A program made the translations under genes and the position numbers. Positions 56,511-64,000 of a stretch of DNA of 64,000 nucleotides are shown here, one piece after another. Each line of letters begins with the position of its first letter. The stretch's first letter is position 1. The stretch is from Microbacterium sp. oral taxon 186 str. F0373 (lineage in GTDB: Bacteria > Actinomycetota > Actinomycetes > Actinomycetales > Microbacteriaceae): assembly GCF_000411455.1 (NCBI RefSeq), contig NZ_KE150457.1:2010023-2074022 (forward strand). Reading direction: 5' to 3'. The notes below the pieces were generated by a model. That model was given only the letters and a program-made list of their open reading frames with translations, was not told the DNA's origin and ran no database searches.

Positions 56511-57182
56511 ATGAGCCTGGACCTCCTGAGCCTTCCCCCTGCCACCGGCCCGGGCTGGAATGATCCTGCGGCGTTCTGGGCGGCGAGATCGGCGGCGGTC
56601 TCGGCAGTGTCCGGACCCGTCGCCGCCATCGACCTCGATGCGCTCCGGTTCAACGCGATGGATCTCGTGGTCCGCTCCGCGGGTGTGCCGATCCGCGTGG
56701 CCAGCAAGTCGATCCGCGTCCGTGAGGTCCTTGACGCCACCCTCGCGATCGGGGGCTACCGCGGCATCCTCGCCTTCACGCTTCCCGAGGCGCTCTGGCT
56801 CGCGCGCGAGCATGACGACATCGTGCTCGGATATCCCAGCGTCGACCGGGCGGCGCTGGAGCGGCTCGTGCGCGACGACGACCTCGCGCGTCGGGTCACC
56901 CTGATGATCGACGACCCTGCGCAGCTGGACGTGGTGGATGCCGTCGCCGCCCCGTCTGCTCGCGCGCGCGTCCGCGTGGCGATCGACGCGGATGCCTCGT
57001 GGCGGGCACCCGTCCTGGGCCACGTCGGCGTGCGACGCTCGCCCGTGCATGAACCGGCGGAAGTCGTGCGGCTTGCGCGCTCCATCGTCACCCGTCCCGG
57101 CTTCGAGCTCGTCGGTCTGATGATGTATGAGGCGCAGATCGCGGGACAACCCGACCAGGTCAAGCCCCAGTACGTGGTGTAG
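56511..57182 (+). pseudogene. PLP-dependent racemase/aldolase-like protein, 5' part, cut by IS
   Basis: The first 215 codons (to 57157) encode the N-terminal half of an alanine-racemase-fold protein of the D-threonine aldolase/D-serine dehydratase-like group: AAIDLDALRFNAMDLVVRSAG, VASKSIRVREVLDA with the PLP Lys, then FELVGLMMYEAQIAG. From 57158 the frame enters the IS end and stops at 57182. Joined to the part starting at 58590 after removing the element and one 8-bp repeat, it reads EAQIAGQPD-HTGSGDGVIRWMQ in frame, 410 codons in all. ATG has GAAGGAG upstream. Confidence 0.85.
57150..57157. repeat. Target-site duplication, left copy
   Basis: CCCGACCA directly precedes the left IS end and recurs at 58582-58589, the 8-bp length usual for IS256-family insertions. 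Confidence 0.85.
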
Positions 57183-58581
57183 CGGTCGGTGATCCTTCTG
57201 CTGTTGTTTTCGGTTAGGCGCTGAGTTCGAGGACGGTGTCGGTGTTCACCTCGCTTCCGGTGTCGGGGACGAGGGCGAGGCGGCTCTTGGTGAGGATCTC
57301 GAGGCCAAGGTAGCGGCGGCCTTCGACCCATTCGTCGGTTTGCTCGGCGAGGACGGCGCCGACGAGGCGGATGATCGCGTCGCGGTTGGGGAAGATGCCC
57401 ACGGAGTCGGTGCGGCGGCGGATCTCCCTGTTCAACCGCTCGTTGGGGTTATTGGACCAGATCTGCTGCCAGAGCCCGTCGGGGAACCCCGTGAACGCGA
57501 GGATGTCCGCGCGGGCGTTGTCGAGGTGCTCGAACGCGTCGGGGAGCTTCTCCTCGACGTAGTCCAGGAGCCTGTCGAACTGCGCGTTGACGGCGTCGGC
57601 GTCGGGTTGGTCGTAGACGGAGTGCAGCATCGCCTTAACGGCCGGCCACATGCTCTTCGGGCAGACACTCATCAGGTTCGCTGCGTAGTGGGTTCTGCAG
57701 CGTTGCCAGACCGCGCCGGGCAGGTTCGCCGCGATCGCGTCCACGAGCCCGGCATGGGCGTCGCTGGTGACGAGGCGGACCCCGCCGAGACCGCGGGCGA
57801 CCAGGTCAGCGAAGAACGAGTTCCAGGCGGCCCCCGTCTCGCTGGTCGCGACCCGGAGGCCGAGGACTTCCCGGTGCCCGTCGCCGTTGACGCCGGTCGC
57901 GACGAGCACGACCGCGTTGATCACCCGCCCGCCCTCACGGACCTTCATCGTGAGGGCGTCGGCGGCGACGAACGTGAACGGCCCCGCGTCACCCAGGGGG
58001 CGGTGCCGGAACTGGTCGACGTGCTCGTCGAGGTCTGCGGCCATCCGTGAGACCTGAGACTTCGACAAGCTATGGATCCCGAGGGTCTTCACGAGCTTGT
58101 CCATCCGGCGGGTCGAGACGCCGGCGAGATAGCAATCCGCGACGACGGTGATCAGCGCGGTCTCGGCCCGCTTGCGGCGCTCAAGCAGCCATTCCGGGAA
58201 GTACGTGCCCTGGCGGAGCTTCGGGATCGCTACGTCGATCGTCCCGACACGGGTGTCGAGGTCGCGGTGCCGGTAACCGTTGCGTTGCGCGGTCCGGTCG
58301 GGACTGGGCTTTCCCCATTCCGCGCCCACGACGGCATCCGCGTCAGCGGAGAGGAGCGCGTTGATCGTGGTCTGCAGCAGGCTGCGCATCAGATCCGGCG
58401 ACGCGTCGGTCAAGGCTTCAGCGAGCACGCTCGCAGGGTCGACAATATGAAGTGCGGTCATCGTGATGATGCCTTTCGAGTGGGATGTGAGAGTTTCCTC
58501 GAAGGATCACACGGTGACCGCGCCTACGTCGTGAACGACGAGCCGGCCACCGTGGGCTACACCACCTTAAGGGGCACTACT
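57158..58581. mobile_element. IS256-family insertion sequence, complete (1424 bp)
   Basis: Bounded by the 8-bp direct repeat CCCGACCA. The ends are imperfect inverted repeats over about 32 bp: left GGTCAAGCCCC then GTGGTGTAGC; right end, read inward, AGTAGTGCCCC then GTGGTGTAGC. It carries one transposase on the minus strand. Clean ends, an intact transposase and a target gene that is otherwise undecayed indicate a recent insertion. Confidence 0.88.
57214..58461 (-). CDS. IS256-family transposase
   Basis: 415 residues, full length for the family (about 400). The DDE catalytic residues are visible as Asp in [14 protein letters not shown], Asp in [11 protein letters not shown] and Glu in [14 protein letters not shown]; the C/H region [12 protein letters not shown] is also typical. 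N-terminal DNA-binding part includes [18 protein letters not shown]. No frameshift is seen, so it should be active. Confidence 0.95.
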   Translation of the reverse strand: MTALHIVDPASVLAEALTDASPDLMRSLLQTTINALLSADADAVVGAEWGKPSPDRTAQRNGYRHRDLDTRVGTIDVAIPKLRQGTYFPEWLLERRKRAETALITVVADCYLAGVSTRRMDKLVKTLGIHSLSKSQVSRMAADLDEHVDQFRHRPLGDAGPFTFVAADALTMKVREGGRVINAVVLVATGVNGDGHREVLGLRVATSETGAAWNSFFADLVARGLGGVRLVTSDAHAGLVDAIAANLPGAVWQRCRTHYAANLMSVCPKSMWPAVKAMLHSVYDQPDADAVNAQFDRLLDYVEEKLPDAFEHLDNARADILAFTGFPDGLWQQIWSNNPNERLNREIRRRTDSVGIFPNRDAIIRLVGAVLAEQTDEWVEGRRYLGLEILTKSRLALVPDTGSEVNTDTVLELSA

Positions 58582-58589
58582 CCCGACCA
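58582..58589. repeat. Target-site duplication, right copy
   Basis: Second CCCGACCA, directly after the right IS end. Confidence 0.85.
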
Positions 58590-59175
58590 CACCGGTTCGG
58601 GCGACGGTGTCATCCGCTGGATGCAGCACCAATCACAGGACGAGCTCCTCGCCCGGCGGGGAGCGATCGTGGCGGGGCTGCGTGAGATCACGCACCTGGA
58701 GTTCGTCAACGGCGGCGGCACCGGCTCGCTGGAGTACACGGCAGCGGACCCGGCCGTCACCGAGACGACGGCCGGCAGCGGGCTGCTGGCCGGTCACCTG
58801 TTCGACGGCTACCGCGCTTTCACGCCCGCGCCCGCTGCGGCCTTCGCGCTCGAGGTCGTCCGCAAGCCGCTCGACGACATCGCCGTCGTGCTAGGTGGCG
58901 GATGGATCGCCTCCGGGCCCCCCGTGGCTTCTCGCCAGCCCCGTCCGGTGTGGCCGCCCGGGCTCAAGACCCTCGGGCGGGAGGGCGCGGGGGAGGTGCA
59001 GACGCCCCTGCAGGGTGAGTCGGCGCGCCGCCTGCGCGTGGGCGACAGGGTCTGGTTCCGCCACGCGAAGAGCGGCGAGCTGTCCGAGCGGGTCGACCGC
59101 TACCACCTCACCCTCGGCGAGAGCCTCGTCGGCGAGGCCGCCACCTACCGCGGCGAAGGGAAGAGCTTCCTGTGA
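58590..59175 (+). pseudogene. PLP-dependent racemase/aldolase-like protein, 3' part after IS
   Basis: C-terminal half of the interrupted gene. LEFVNGGGTGSLEYTA is the phosphate-binding Gly-rich segment; WPPGLKTLGREGAGEVQTPLQG and a final domain with VGDRVWFRHAKSGELSERVDRYHLT carrying the conserved H-A-K-S-G-E element follow. It has no start of its own and is probably not translated unless by readthrough from the IS. The stop overlaps the start of the lactone oxidase gene (TGTGA), so the original two genes were coupled, and the insertion may be polar on that neighbour. Confidence 0.85.
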
Positions 59176-60485
59176 CACGACCCGGCGGCACATGGCAGAA
59201 CTGGGCGCGCACCGAGAGCGTGCGCCCGCAGCTGGTGGAGTACCCCACGACGATCGAAGCAGTGCGCCGTTCCGTGCGCTCCGCCGGCGCACGCGGACGC
59301 GCACTCAAGGCGGTCGGCGCCGGACACAGCTTCACCGGGATCGCGGCGGCGCCGGGAACCCTGCTGGATCTGAGCGAGCTGAGCGGCGTGATCGCCGTCG
59401 ATCGCGAGCGCGGGCGTGTGCGCCTGTTGGCCGGCACGCGACTGCACCGCATTCCGGCGCTGCTCGCGCCTCACGGCCTCGCGATGGCGAACCTGGGCGA
59501 CATCGATCGTCAATCCATCGCCGGAGCGCTCTCGACCGGCACCCACGGCACCGGTCTCGGTCACGGGGGACTGGCGACCCAGGTCGTGGGTGCCACGCTC
59601 GTCACGGCGGATGGAGGGCTGCTCACCGTCGACGACGAGAACGAGCCCGACCTGCTTCCTGCCGTCGCGCTCGGTCTGGGCGCCCTCGGCATCCTCGTCG
59701 ACGTGACGCTCCAATGCGTGCCGGCGTTCGCGCTCGGCGCACAGGAACAGCCCGAACCTCTCGACGTCGTCGTGGACGACCTCGATGCGCGCGTCCGCGG
59801 CGTCGACCACTTCGAGTTCTACTGGTTTCCGCACACCGCTGTCGCCCTGACGAAGACGAACACCCGGATGCCGGCAGAAGCGCCGACCTCCCCCCTGTCG
59901 CCCCTGTCGCGAATGCTCGATGAGCGGATCGTGGGCAACGGTGTGCACCAACTGGTGTGCAGCGCCGGTCGGGTCGCCCCGCCGCTCGTGCCGGCGATCA
60001 ATCGGCTGTCCGCCCGGGTGTGGGGGGATCGGCGGTTCTCCGACGCGTCGCATCGCGTGTTCACCACGCAGCGCAGCGTGCGCTTCCGCGAGATGGAGTA
60101 TGCCGTGCCGCTGGAAGAGCTGGCATCGGCGTTTCGTGAGGTGCGCGAGCTCGTGGACGCGTCGGGCTGGCGCATCGAGTTTCCGATCGAGGTGCGGGTG
60201 GCGCCCGCCGACGACCGGTGGCTCTCGACGGCGTACGCGCGCGACAGCGGGTACATCGCCGTGCACCGGTACTGGCGCGCCGACCACCGTGCCTACTTCG
60301 CCGCCGTCGAGGAGATCCTGCGCGCCCACGCCGGCCGACCGCACTGGGGAAAGCTGCACACGCTCGATGCGGCGGCTCTGCGCGAGCGTTATCCGCGCTT
60401 CGACGACTTCCTGACGCTGCGCGACCGCCTCGACCCCACGCGCATGTTCCGCAACGCCTATCTCGACCGCGTCCTCGGCGGGTGA
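59172..60485 (+). CDS. FAD-linked sugar-1,4-lactone oxidase (D-arabinono/L-gulonolactone oxidase type)
   Basis: 437 residues. The FAD domain has LKAVGAGHSFTGIAAAPGTLLDLSEL and SIAGALSTGTHGTG, and the C-terminal ALO domain has FHEF-like FEFYWFPHT, EFPIEVRVAPADDRWLSTAYARDSGYIAVH and the HPHWGK-like RPHWGKLH. Such enzymes oxidise sugar lactones or alditols with O2 or another acceptor. The flavin-linking His near residue 53 is followed by Ser-Phe-Thr, as in VAO-type oxidases. GTG start within the previous stop. Confidence 0.88.
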   Translation: MTRPGGTWQNWARTESVRPQLVEYPTTIEAVRRSVRSAGARGRALKAVGAGHSFTGIAAAPGTLLDLSELSGVIAVDRERGRVRLLAGTRLHRIPALLAPHGLAMANLGDIDRQSIAGALSTGTHGTGLGHGGLATQVVGATLVTADGGLLTVDDENEPDLLPAVALGLGALGILVDVTLQCVPAFALGAQEQPEPLDVVVDDLDARVRGVDHFEFYWFPHTAVALTKTNTRMPAEAPTSPLSPLSRMLDERIVGNGVHQLVCSAGRVAPPLVPAINRLSARVWGDRRFSDASHRVFTTQRSVRFREMEYAVPLEELASAFREVRELVDASGWRIEFPIEVRVAPADDRWLSTAYARDSGYIAVHRYWRADHRAYFAAVEEILRAHAGRPHWGKLHTLDAAALRERYPRFDDFLTLRDRLDPTRMFRNAYLDRVLGG

Positions 60486-60592
60486 GGATCTGTCGCGCAC
60501 CTGCCCAGATGGGGAACCGCTGGGAGTGCTGGCCGCGGCGGATGACGCAGCCCCTCCCGCCGATAGGATGATCCTCAGTCGATGGGAGTCGT

Positions 60593-61159
60593 ATGGAATG
60601 GCTGATCCCGGTCCTGATCGTCGTCGCTCTGGTGGTGATCGCCGGAATCTATCTCTGGGCGACGTACAACTCGTTGGTCGCGCTCGGTGTGCGCGTCGAC
60701 GAGGCGTGGAGCGACATCACCGTCCAGCTGAAGAGGCGCGCGGATCTGCTGCCCAACCTCATCGAGACGGTCAAGGGGTATGCGGCGCACGAGAAGGCGG
60801 TCTTCGAGAACGTCACCCGCGCCCGCGCGGAGACGCTCACCGCCGGCTCACCCGCCGAAGCCGGGGTGGCCGAAGGCCACATGCAGCAGGCGCTGAAGTC
60901 GCTGTTCGCGGTCGCCGAGGCGTATCCGCAGCTGCAGGCGAGTCAGAACTTCCTCCAGCTGCAGCAGTCGATCGTCGACACCGAAGACAAGATCCAGGCG
61001 TCCCGTCGCTTCTACAACGGCGGCGTGCGCGAGCTGAACACGAAGATCAAGGTGTTCCCGAACAACATGTTCGCGCGCAACCTCGGCTTCCACGAGCGGG
61101 AGTTCTTCGAGGTCGTCGACGGCGCCGCCATCGCCGAGCCGCCGCGCATCCAGTTCTGA
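60593..61159 (+). CDS. LemA-family protein
   Basis: 188 residues: an N-terminal helix (WLIPVLIVVALVVIAGIYLWATYNSLV) and a long helical domain with VDEAWSDITVQLKRRADLLPNLIETVKGYAAHEK and RRFYNGGVRELNTKIKVFPNNMFA, the LemA signature. Two ATGs 5 nt apart exist; the first fits the frame. The next gene, an HtpX-like protease, starts 13 nt on; lemA-htpX is a common pair linked to membrane protein quality control. Confidence 0.93.
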   Translation: MEWLIPVLIVVALVVIAGIYLWATYNSLVALGVRVDEAWSDITVQLKRRADLLPNLIETVKGYAAHEKAVFENVTRARAETLTAGSPAEAGVAEGHMQQALKSLFAVAEAYPQLQASQNFLQLQQSIVDTEDKIQASRRFYNGGVRELNTKIKVFPNNMFARNLGFHEREFFEVVDGAAIAEPPRIQF

Positions 61160-61172
61160 TCGGGCGCGCGGC

Positions 61173-62060
61173 ATGTACTCCGCGATCGCCCGCAACAAGC
61201 GCAACACCTGGCTGATCCTGGCCGGCTTCATCATCGTCCTCGGACTGATCGGCCTGGCGGCGGGATGGCTCGCGGGCAACAACTGGTGGATCTCGGCGTT
61301 CGTGCTCCTCGGGGCCACGGGCTACGCGACCGTGCAGTACTTCGTCGCCGACCGCGAAGCCCTCGCGCTGTCGGGCGCGCAGGAGGTGACGCGCGAGGAC
61401 GCTCCGCGCTACTACCGGATCGTCGAGAACCTGTGTCTGACGACGGGGACCCCGATGCCGCGGCTCTACGTCGTCGAGGATGCCGCGCCCAACGCGTTCG
61501 CGACCGGACGCACGCCCGAGCGTGCCGCGATCACGGTGACGACAGGCCTGTTCGAAATCATGACGGATCGTGAACTGGAGGGCGTGCTCGGTCACGAACT
61601 GGGGCACATCCGCAACTACGACATCCGCGTCACGCTCGTCGTGTTCGGCCTCGTGGTCGCCGTGGGGCTGGTGGCGGACATCCTGCTGCGCGTGGCCTTC
61701 TTCGGGGGCGGCCGGCGCGGCGGAAACAGCCAGTCCCAGATCTTCTTCCTCCTCTTCGGCCTGGTGGCCGCCATCGTGGCGCCGCTGCTGGCAGCGGTCG
61801 TCCAGGCAGCCATCTCGCGCCAGCGCGAGTACCTCGCCGACGCGACCAGTGCACTCACCACGCGCGACCCCGACGGCCTGGCATCCGCCCTCGCCAAACT
61901 GGGGGAGTACGGCCGGCCGCTCGCCAAGGCGAACACCTCGATGGCTCACCTTTGGATCAGCGACCCGCTGCGCCGCGGTGCCGTGGAGCGCATGTTCGCG
62001 ACGCATCCGCCGATCCCGGATCGGATCGCCCGCCTCCAGGAGATGGGTGGCCGGTTCTGA
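61173..62060 (+). CDS. htpX: M48-family HtpX-like zinc metalloprotease
   Basis: 295 residues. Two N-terminal helices, then VTTGLFEIMTDRELEGVLGHELGHIRNYD with the HEXXH zinc site, two further helices (VVFGLVVAVGLVADILLRVAFF; IFFLLFGLVAAIVAPLLAAVV), and REYLADATSALTTRDPDGL carrying the third zinc ligand Glu. Ends with MFATHPPIPDRIARLQEMG as in HtpX. Degrades damaged membrane proteins. Confidence 0.94.
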   Translation: MYSAIARNKRNTWLILAGFIIVLGLIGLAAGWLAGNNWWISAFVLLGATGYATVQYFVADREALALSGAQEVTREDAPRYYRIVENLCLTTGTPMPRLYVVEDAAPNAFATGRTPERAAITVTTGLFEIMTDRELEGVLGHELGHIRNYDIRVTLVVFGLVVAVGLVADILLRVAFFGGGRRGGNSQSQIFFLLFGLVAAIVAPLLAAVVQAAISRQREYLADATSALTTRDPDGLASALAKLGEYGRPLAKANTSMAHLWISDPLRRGAVERMFATHPPIPDRIARLQEMGGRF

Positions 62061-62076
62061 GTTCTAGACTGGCGGG

Positions 62077-63276
62077 ATGAGCGGCACCGACGACAGACCC
62101 GGCGCCGCGCCGCGCGGGTCGTTCCTCGACACTCTGCGTGAGCGCACGGTCGCCTCCGACATCGACCGCGGGCTTCCTCGAGGACTCAGGGTCGCGACGG
62201 CGTATGCCTGGCGATTCGTTGTCATCGCCGTCGCGGCGGGCATCCTGATCTGGCTCGTCATCCAGCTGAAGCTCCTCGTGATCCCGCTGATGGTGGCGAT
62301 TCTCGTCACCGCGCTGCTGTGGCCGGCCTTCACCTGGATGCTGGAGCGTGGGGTACCGCGGTGGCTGGCGATCGTCCTGTCGGTGCTCGGCACGGTTGCG
62401 GTGGTCGCAGGGTTGCTGTGGCTGGCCATCTGGCAGATCACTCGAGAGTGGTCGAGCGTGCAGGTTCGCACCACCGAAGCGATCGGCCAGTTGCGTCAAT
62501 ACCTCATCGACGGGCCGCTCCACCTCACGGCGCAGCAGATCGACGATCTCCTCGTCCAGGCCGGCGGCTACCTGCAGCAGCAGGCGGAAGTGCTCTGGTC
62601 GGGCGCGCTGGCCGTCGGATCCACCGTCGGGCACGTCGCCACCGGCGCGGTGCTCGCGCTGTTCATCCTGCTGTGCACCCTCGCCGACGGCGGCGGCATC
62701 TGGAGCTGGGTCGTGCGCCTGTTCCCGCGGCGCGCGCGCAGCGAGGTCGACGGCGCCGGCCGCGCCGGCTGGCGCACCGTGGTCACCTACGCGCGCACGC
62801 AGTTGCTCGTGGCGACGATCGACGCGACGGGCATCGCTCTCGGCGCCTTCCTGCTCGGCGTTCCCCTGGCCATCCCGATCGGGGTGCTCGTCTTCCTAGG
62901 CGCCTTCGTCCCGTTCGTCGGTGCCGTCGTCACCGGGGCGCTGGCGGTGTTCCTCGCCCTCGTCTACAACGGGCCGTGGATCGCGCTGTGGATGCTGGTG
63001 GTCGTCCTCGGCGTCCAGCAGCTCGAGGGGCACGTGCTGCAGCCTCTGCTGATGGGCTCCGCCGTCAAAGTCCATCCGCTCGCGGTCGTTCTGGTCGTCG
63101 CCGGCGGTGCGATGATCGCCGGTATCCCCGGCGCGCTCTTCGCCGTGCCGCTGGCGGCTTTCATCAACGTCGTCGCCGTCTATCTGGGACGTCGCTCGAA
63201 CGATTCCACGGCCTCACCCGATCGGGCCGACCTCATCTGGAGCACCGTTCCCCGCAGTAGGAAGAAGCCCGCGTGA
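62077..63276 (+). CDS. AI-2E-family (PerM) transporter
   Basis: 399 residues, about eight helices. VIAVAAGILIWLVIQLKLLVIPLMVAILVTALLWP, LGAFVPFVGAVVTGALAV and VLGVQQLEGHVLQPLLMG are typical of the family, whose members include quorum-signal exporters and Na+/H+ antiporters. The stop overlaps the ilvA start (GTGA). Confidence 0.9.
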   Translation: MSGTDDRPGAAPRGSFLDTLRERTVASDIDRGLPRGLRVATAYAWRFVVIAVAAGILIWLVIQLKLLVIPLMVAILVTALLWPAFTWMLERGVPRWLAIVLSVLGTVAVVAGLLWLAIWQITREWSSVQVRTTEAIGQLRQYLIDGPLHLTAQQIDDLLVQAGGYLQQQAEVLWSGALAVGSTVGHVATGAVLALFILLCTLADGGGIWSWVVRLFPRRARSEVDGAGRAGWRTVVTYARTQLLVATIDATGIALGAFLLGVPLAIPIGVLVFLGAFVPFVGAVVTGALAVFLALVYNGPWIALWMLVVVLGVQQLEGHVLQPLLMGSAVKVHPLAVVLVVAGGAMIAGIPGALFAVPLAAFINVVAVYLGRRSNDSTASPDRADLIWSTVPRSRKKPA

Positions 63277-64000
63277 CCCTCCCGACCCTGGCGGAGTTCG
63301 AGGACGCCGCCGCCGTCCTGCGCGACGTCATCGTGAAGACGCCTTTCGACGTCTCCGACCACCTCACCGAGGTCCTCGGTGCACCCGTCTACCTGAAGCT
63401 CGAGAACCTGCAGCGCACGGGCTCGTTCAAGATCCGAGGGGCGACCTACCGACTGTCGCGTCTGAGCGCACAAGAGCGTGCACGCGGCGTGGTGGCCGCC
63501 TCTGCCGGCAACCACGCCCAGGGCGTCGCCTCGGCCGCGCAGAAGCTCGGCATCCCCGCCACGATCTTCATGCCGCTGGGCGTGCCGGTCCCCAAGCTCC
63601 TCGCGACCCGCGGCTATGGCGCCGAGGTCGTGCTGGAAGGGGCGACCGTCGAGACGCCGCTGCGGCTCGCAGCGGAGTTCGCCGAACGCACCGGTGCCGT
63701 GATGATCCACCCCTACGATCACCGCGACATCATCGTCGGCCAGGGGACGATGGGTCTGGAACTGTGGGACGGCGTGCCCGAGCTGGAGACCGTCGTCGTC
63801 GGGATCGGCGGCGGCGGACTGATCGCCGGGGTCGCCGCCGCGGTGAAGGCGCGGGCAGCCCTCGAGGGCAGACGCGTTCGGATCATCGGCGTGCAGGCGG
63901 AGAACTCCGCCGCGTACCCGTCCTCCCTCGCTGCCGGCGTGCCGCTGACGGTTGCCACGACGCCGACCATCGCCGACGGCATCGCCGTCGCGCGTCCCGG
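63273..64000 (+). CDS. ilvA: Threonine ammonia-lyase IlvA, 3'-truncated by window
   Basis: The GTG at 63273 overlaps the previous stop and opens a frame to the window end (242 codons). LENLQRTGSFKIRGA carries the PLP Lys; AASAGNHAQGVA and VVGIGGGGLIAGVAAAVKA bind the cofactor phosphate. Catalyses threonine to 2-oxobutyrate. Whether it has the regulatory ACT domain (biosynthetic) or not (catabolic TdcB) cannot be seen, though length to the edge excludes neither. Confidence 0.93.
   Translation, partial: MTLPTLAEFEDAAAVLRDVIVKTPFDVSDHLTEVLGAPVYLKLENLQRTGSFKIRGATYRLSRLSAQERARGVVAASAGNHAQGVASAAQKLGIPATIFMPLGVPVPKLLATRGYGAEVVLEGATVETPLRLAAEFAERTGAVMIHPYDHRDIIVGQGTMGLELWDGVPELETVVVGIGGGGLIAGVAAAVKARAALEGRRVRIIGVQAENSAAYPSSLAAGVPLTVATTPTIADGIAVARP

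Overview
The window is GC-rich, densely coding DNA with short intergenic gaps, many 4-nt start/stop overlaps, frequent GTG starts and AGGAG-type ribosome sites. Gene content and order (tRNA-Gln-glmU-prs, rplY-pth-mfd, nhaA-mazG, eno-ftsB-DUF501-S8 protease-ndh) point to a chromosomal segment of an actinobacterium of the family Microbacteriaceae, probably Microbacterium. That placement is inference from gene families and codon style, not a computed match.

Layout. 1-4.7 kb: end of an aldo/keto reductase, ispE, an Eis-like acetyltransferase and an ABC-F ATPase. 4.7-7.5 kb: a MarR regulator divergent from a compact persulfide-type cassette (CoA-disulfide reductase-rhodanese fusion, a 53-residue Cys protein, a CstR-like repressor) behind a perfect ATACCCC-AG-GGGGTAT operator. 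7.5-10.1 kb: tRNA-Gln, glmU, prs. 10.1-13.5 kb: a P-type ATPase remnant, then a three-gene flavinylation/electron-transfer unit (FMN-binding lipoprotein, ApbE, RnfD/NqrB-like membrane protein fused to a ferredoxin-reductase module). 13.6-18.1 kb: a two-component system divergent from a MacB-type ABC exporter whose permease is frameshifted. 18.2-19.2 kb: CorA.

19.2-31.1 kb is a sugar-acid catabolic island: gnd, a GarR/HIBADH-like dehydrogenase, a D-2-hydroxyacid dehydrogenase, an IclR regulator, an MHS transporter, a FAH-family enzyme, a FadR-type GntR regulator, GntP, an IdnO-like SDR, an IdnD-like dehydrogenase, gluconokinase and a P-loop-less gluconokinase-like paralogue. Together they can take idonate or 5-ketogluconate through gluconate and 6-phosphogluconate to ribulose 5-phosphate. 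Palindromic operator candidates lie in the IclR and GntR control regions.

31-45.4 kb is mostly housekeeping: a 40-residue membrane peptide, rplY, pth, a membrane protein, mfd, an APC transporter, a hexapeptide-repeat protein, ppc, nhaA, mazG, hisS. 45.3-50.9 kb: an XRE regulator/MFS pair with a 14-bp palindrome between them, an SGNH hydrolase, a YtrA-type GntR regulator with its DUF1648 partner, an O-methyltransferase. 51-56.3 kb: eno, ftsB/divIC, DUF501, a mycosin-like protease, ndh. A 73-nt tRNA with a UAA anticodon follows.

56.5-59.2 kb: a PLP-dependent amino-acid racemase/aldolase-like gene is split by an intact IS256-family element with an 8-bp target duplication; removing the element and one repeat restores a clean 410-codon frame. 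59.2-64 kb: a sugar-lactone oxidase, LemA, an HtpX-like M48 protease, an AI-2E-family permease and the start of threonine dehydratase ilvA, cut by the window end.
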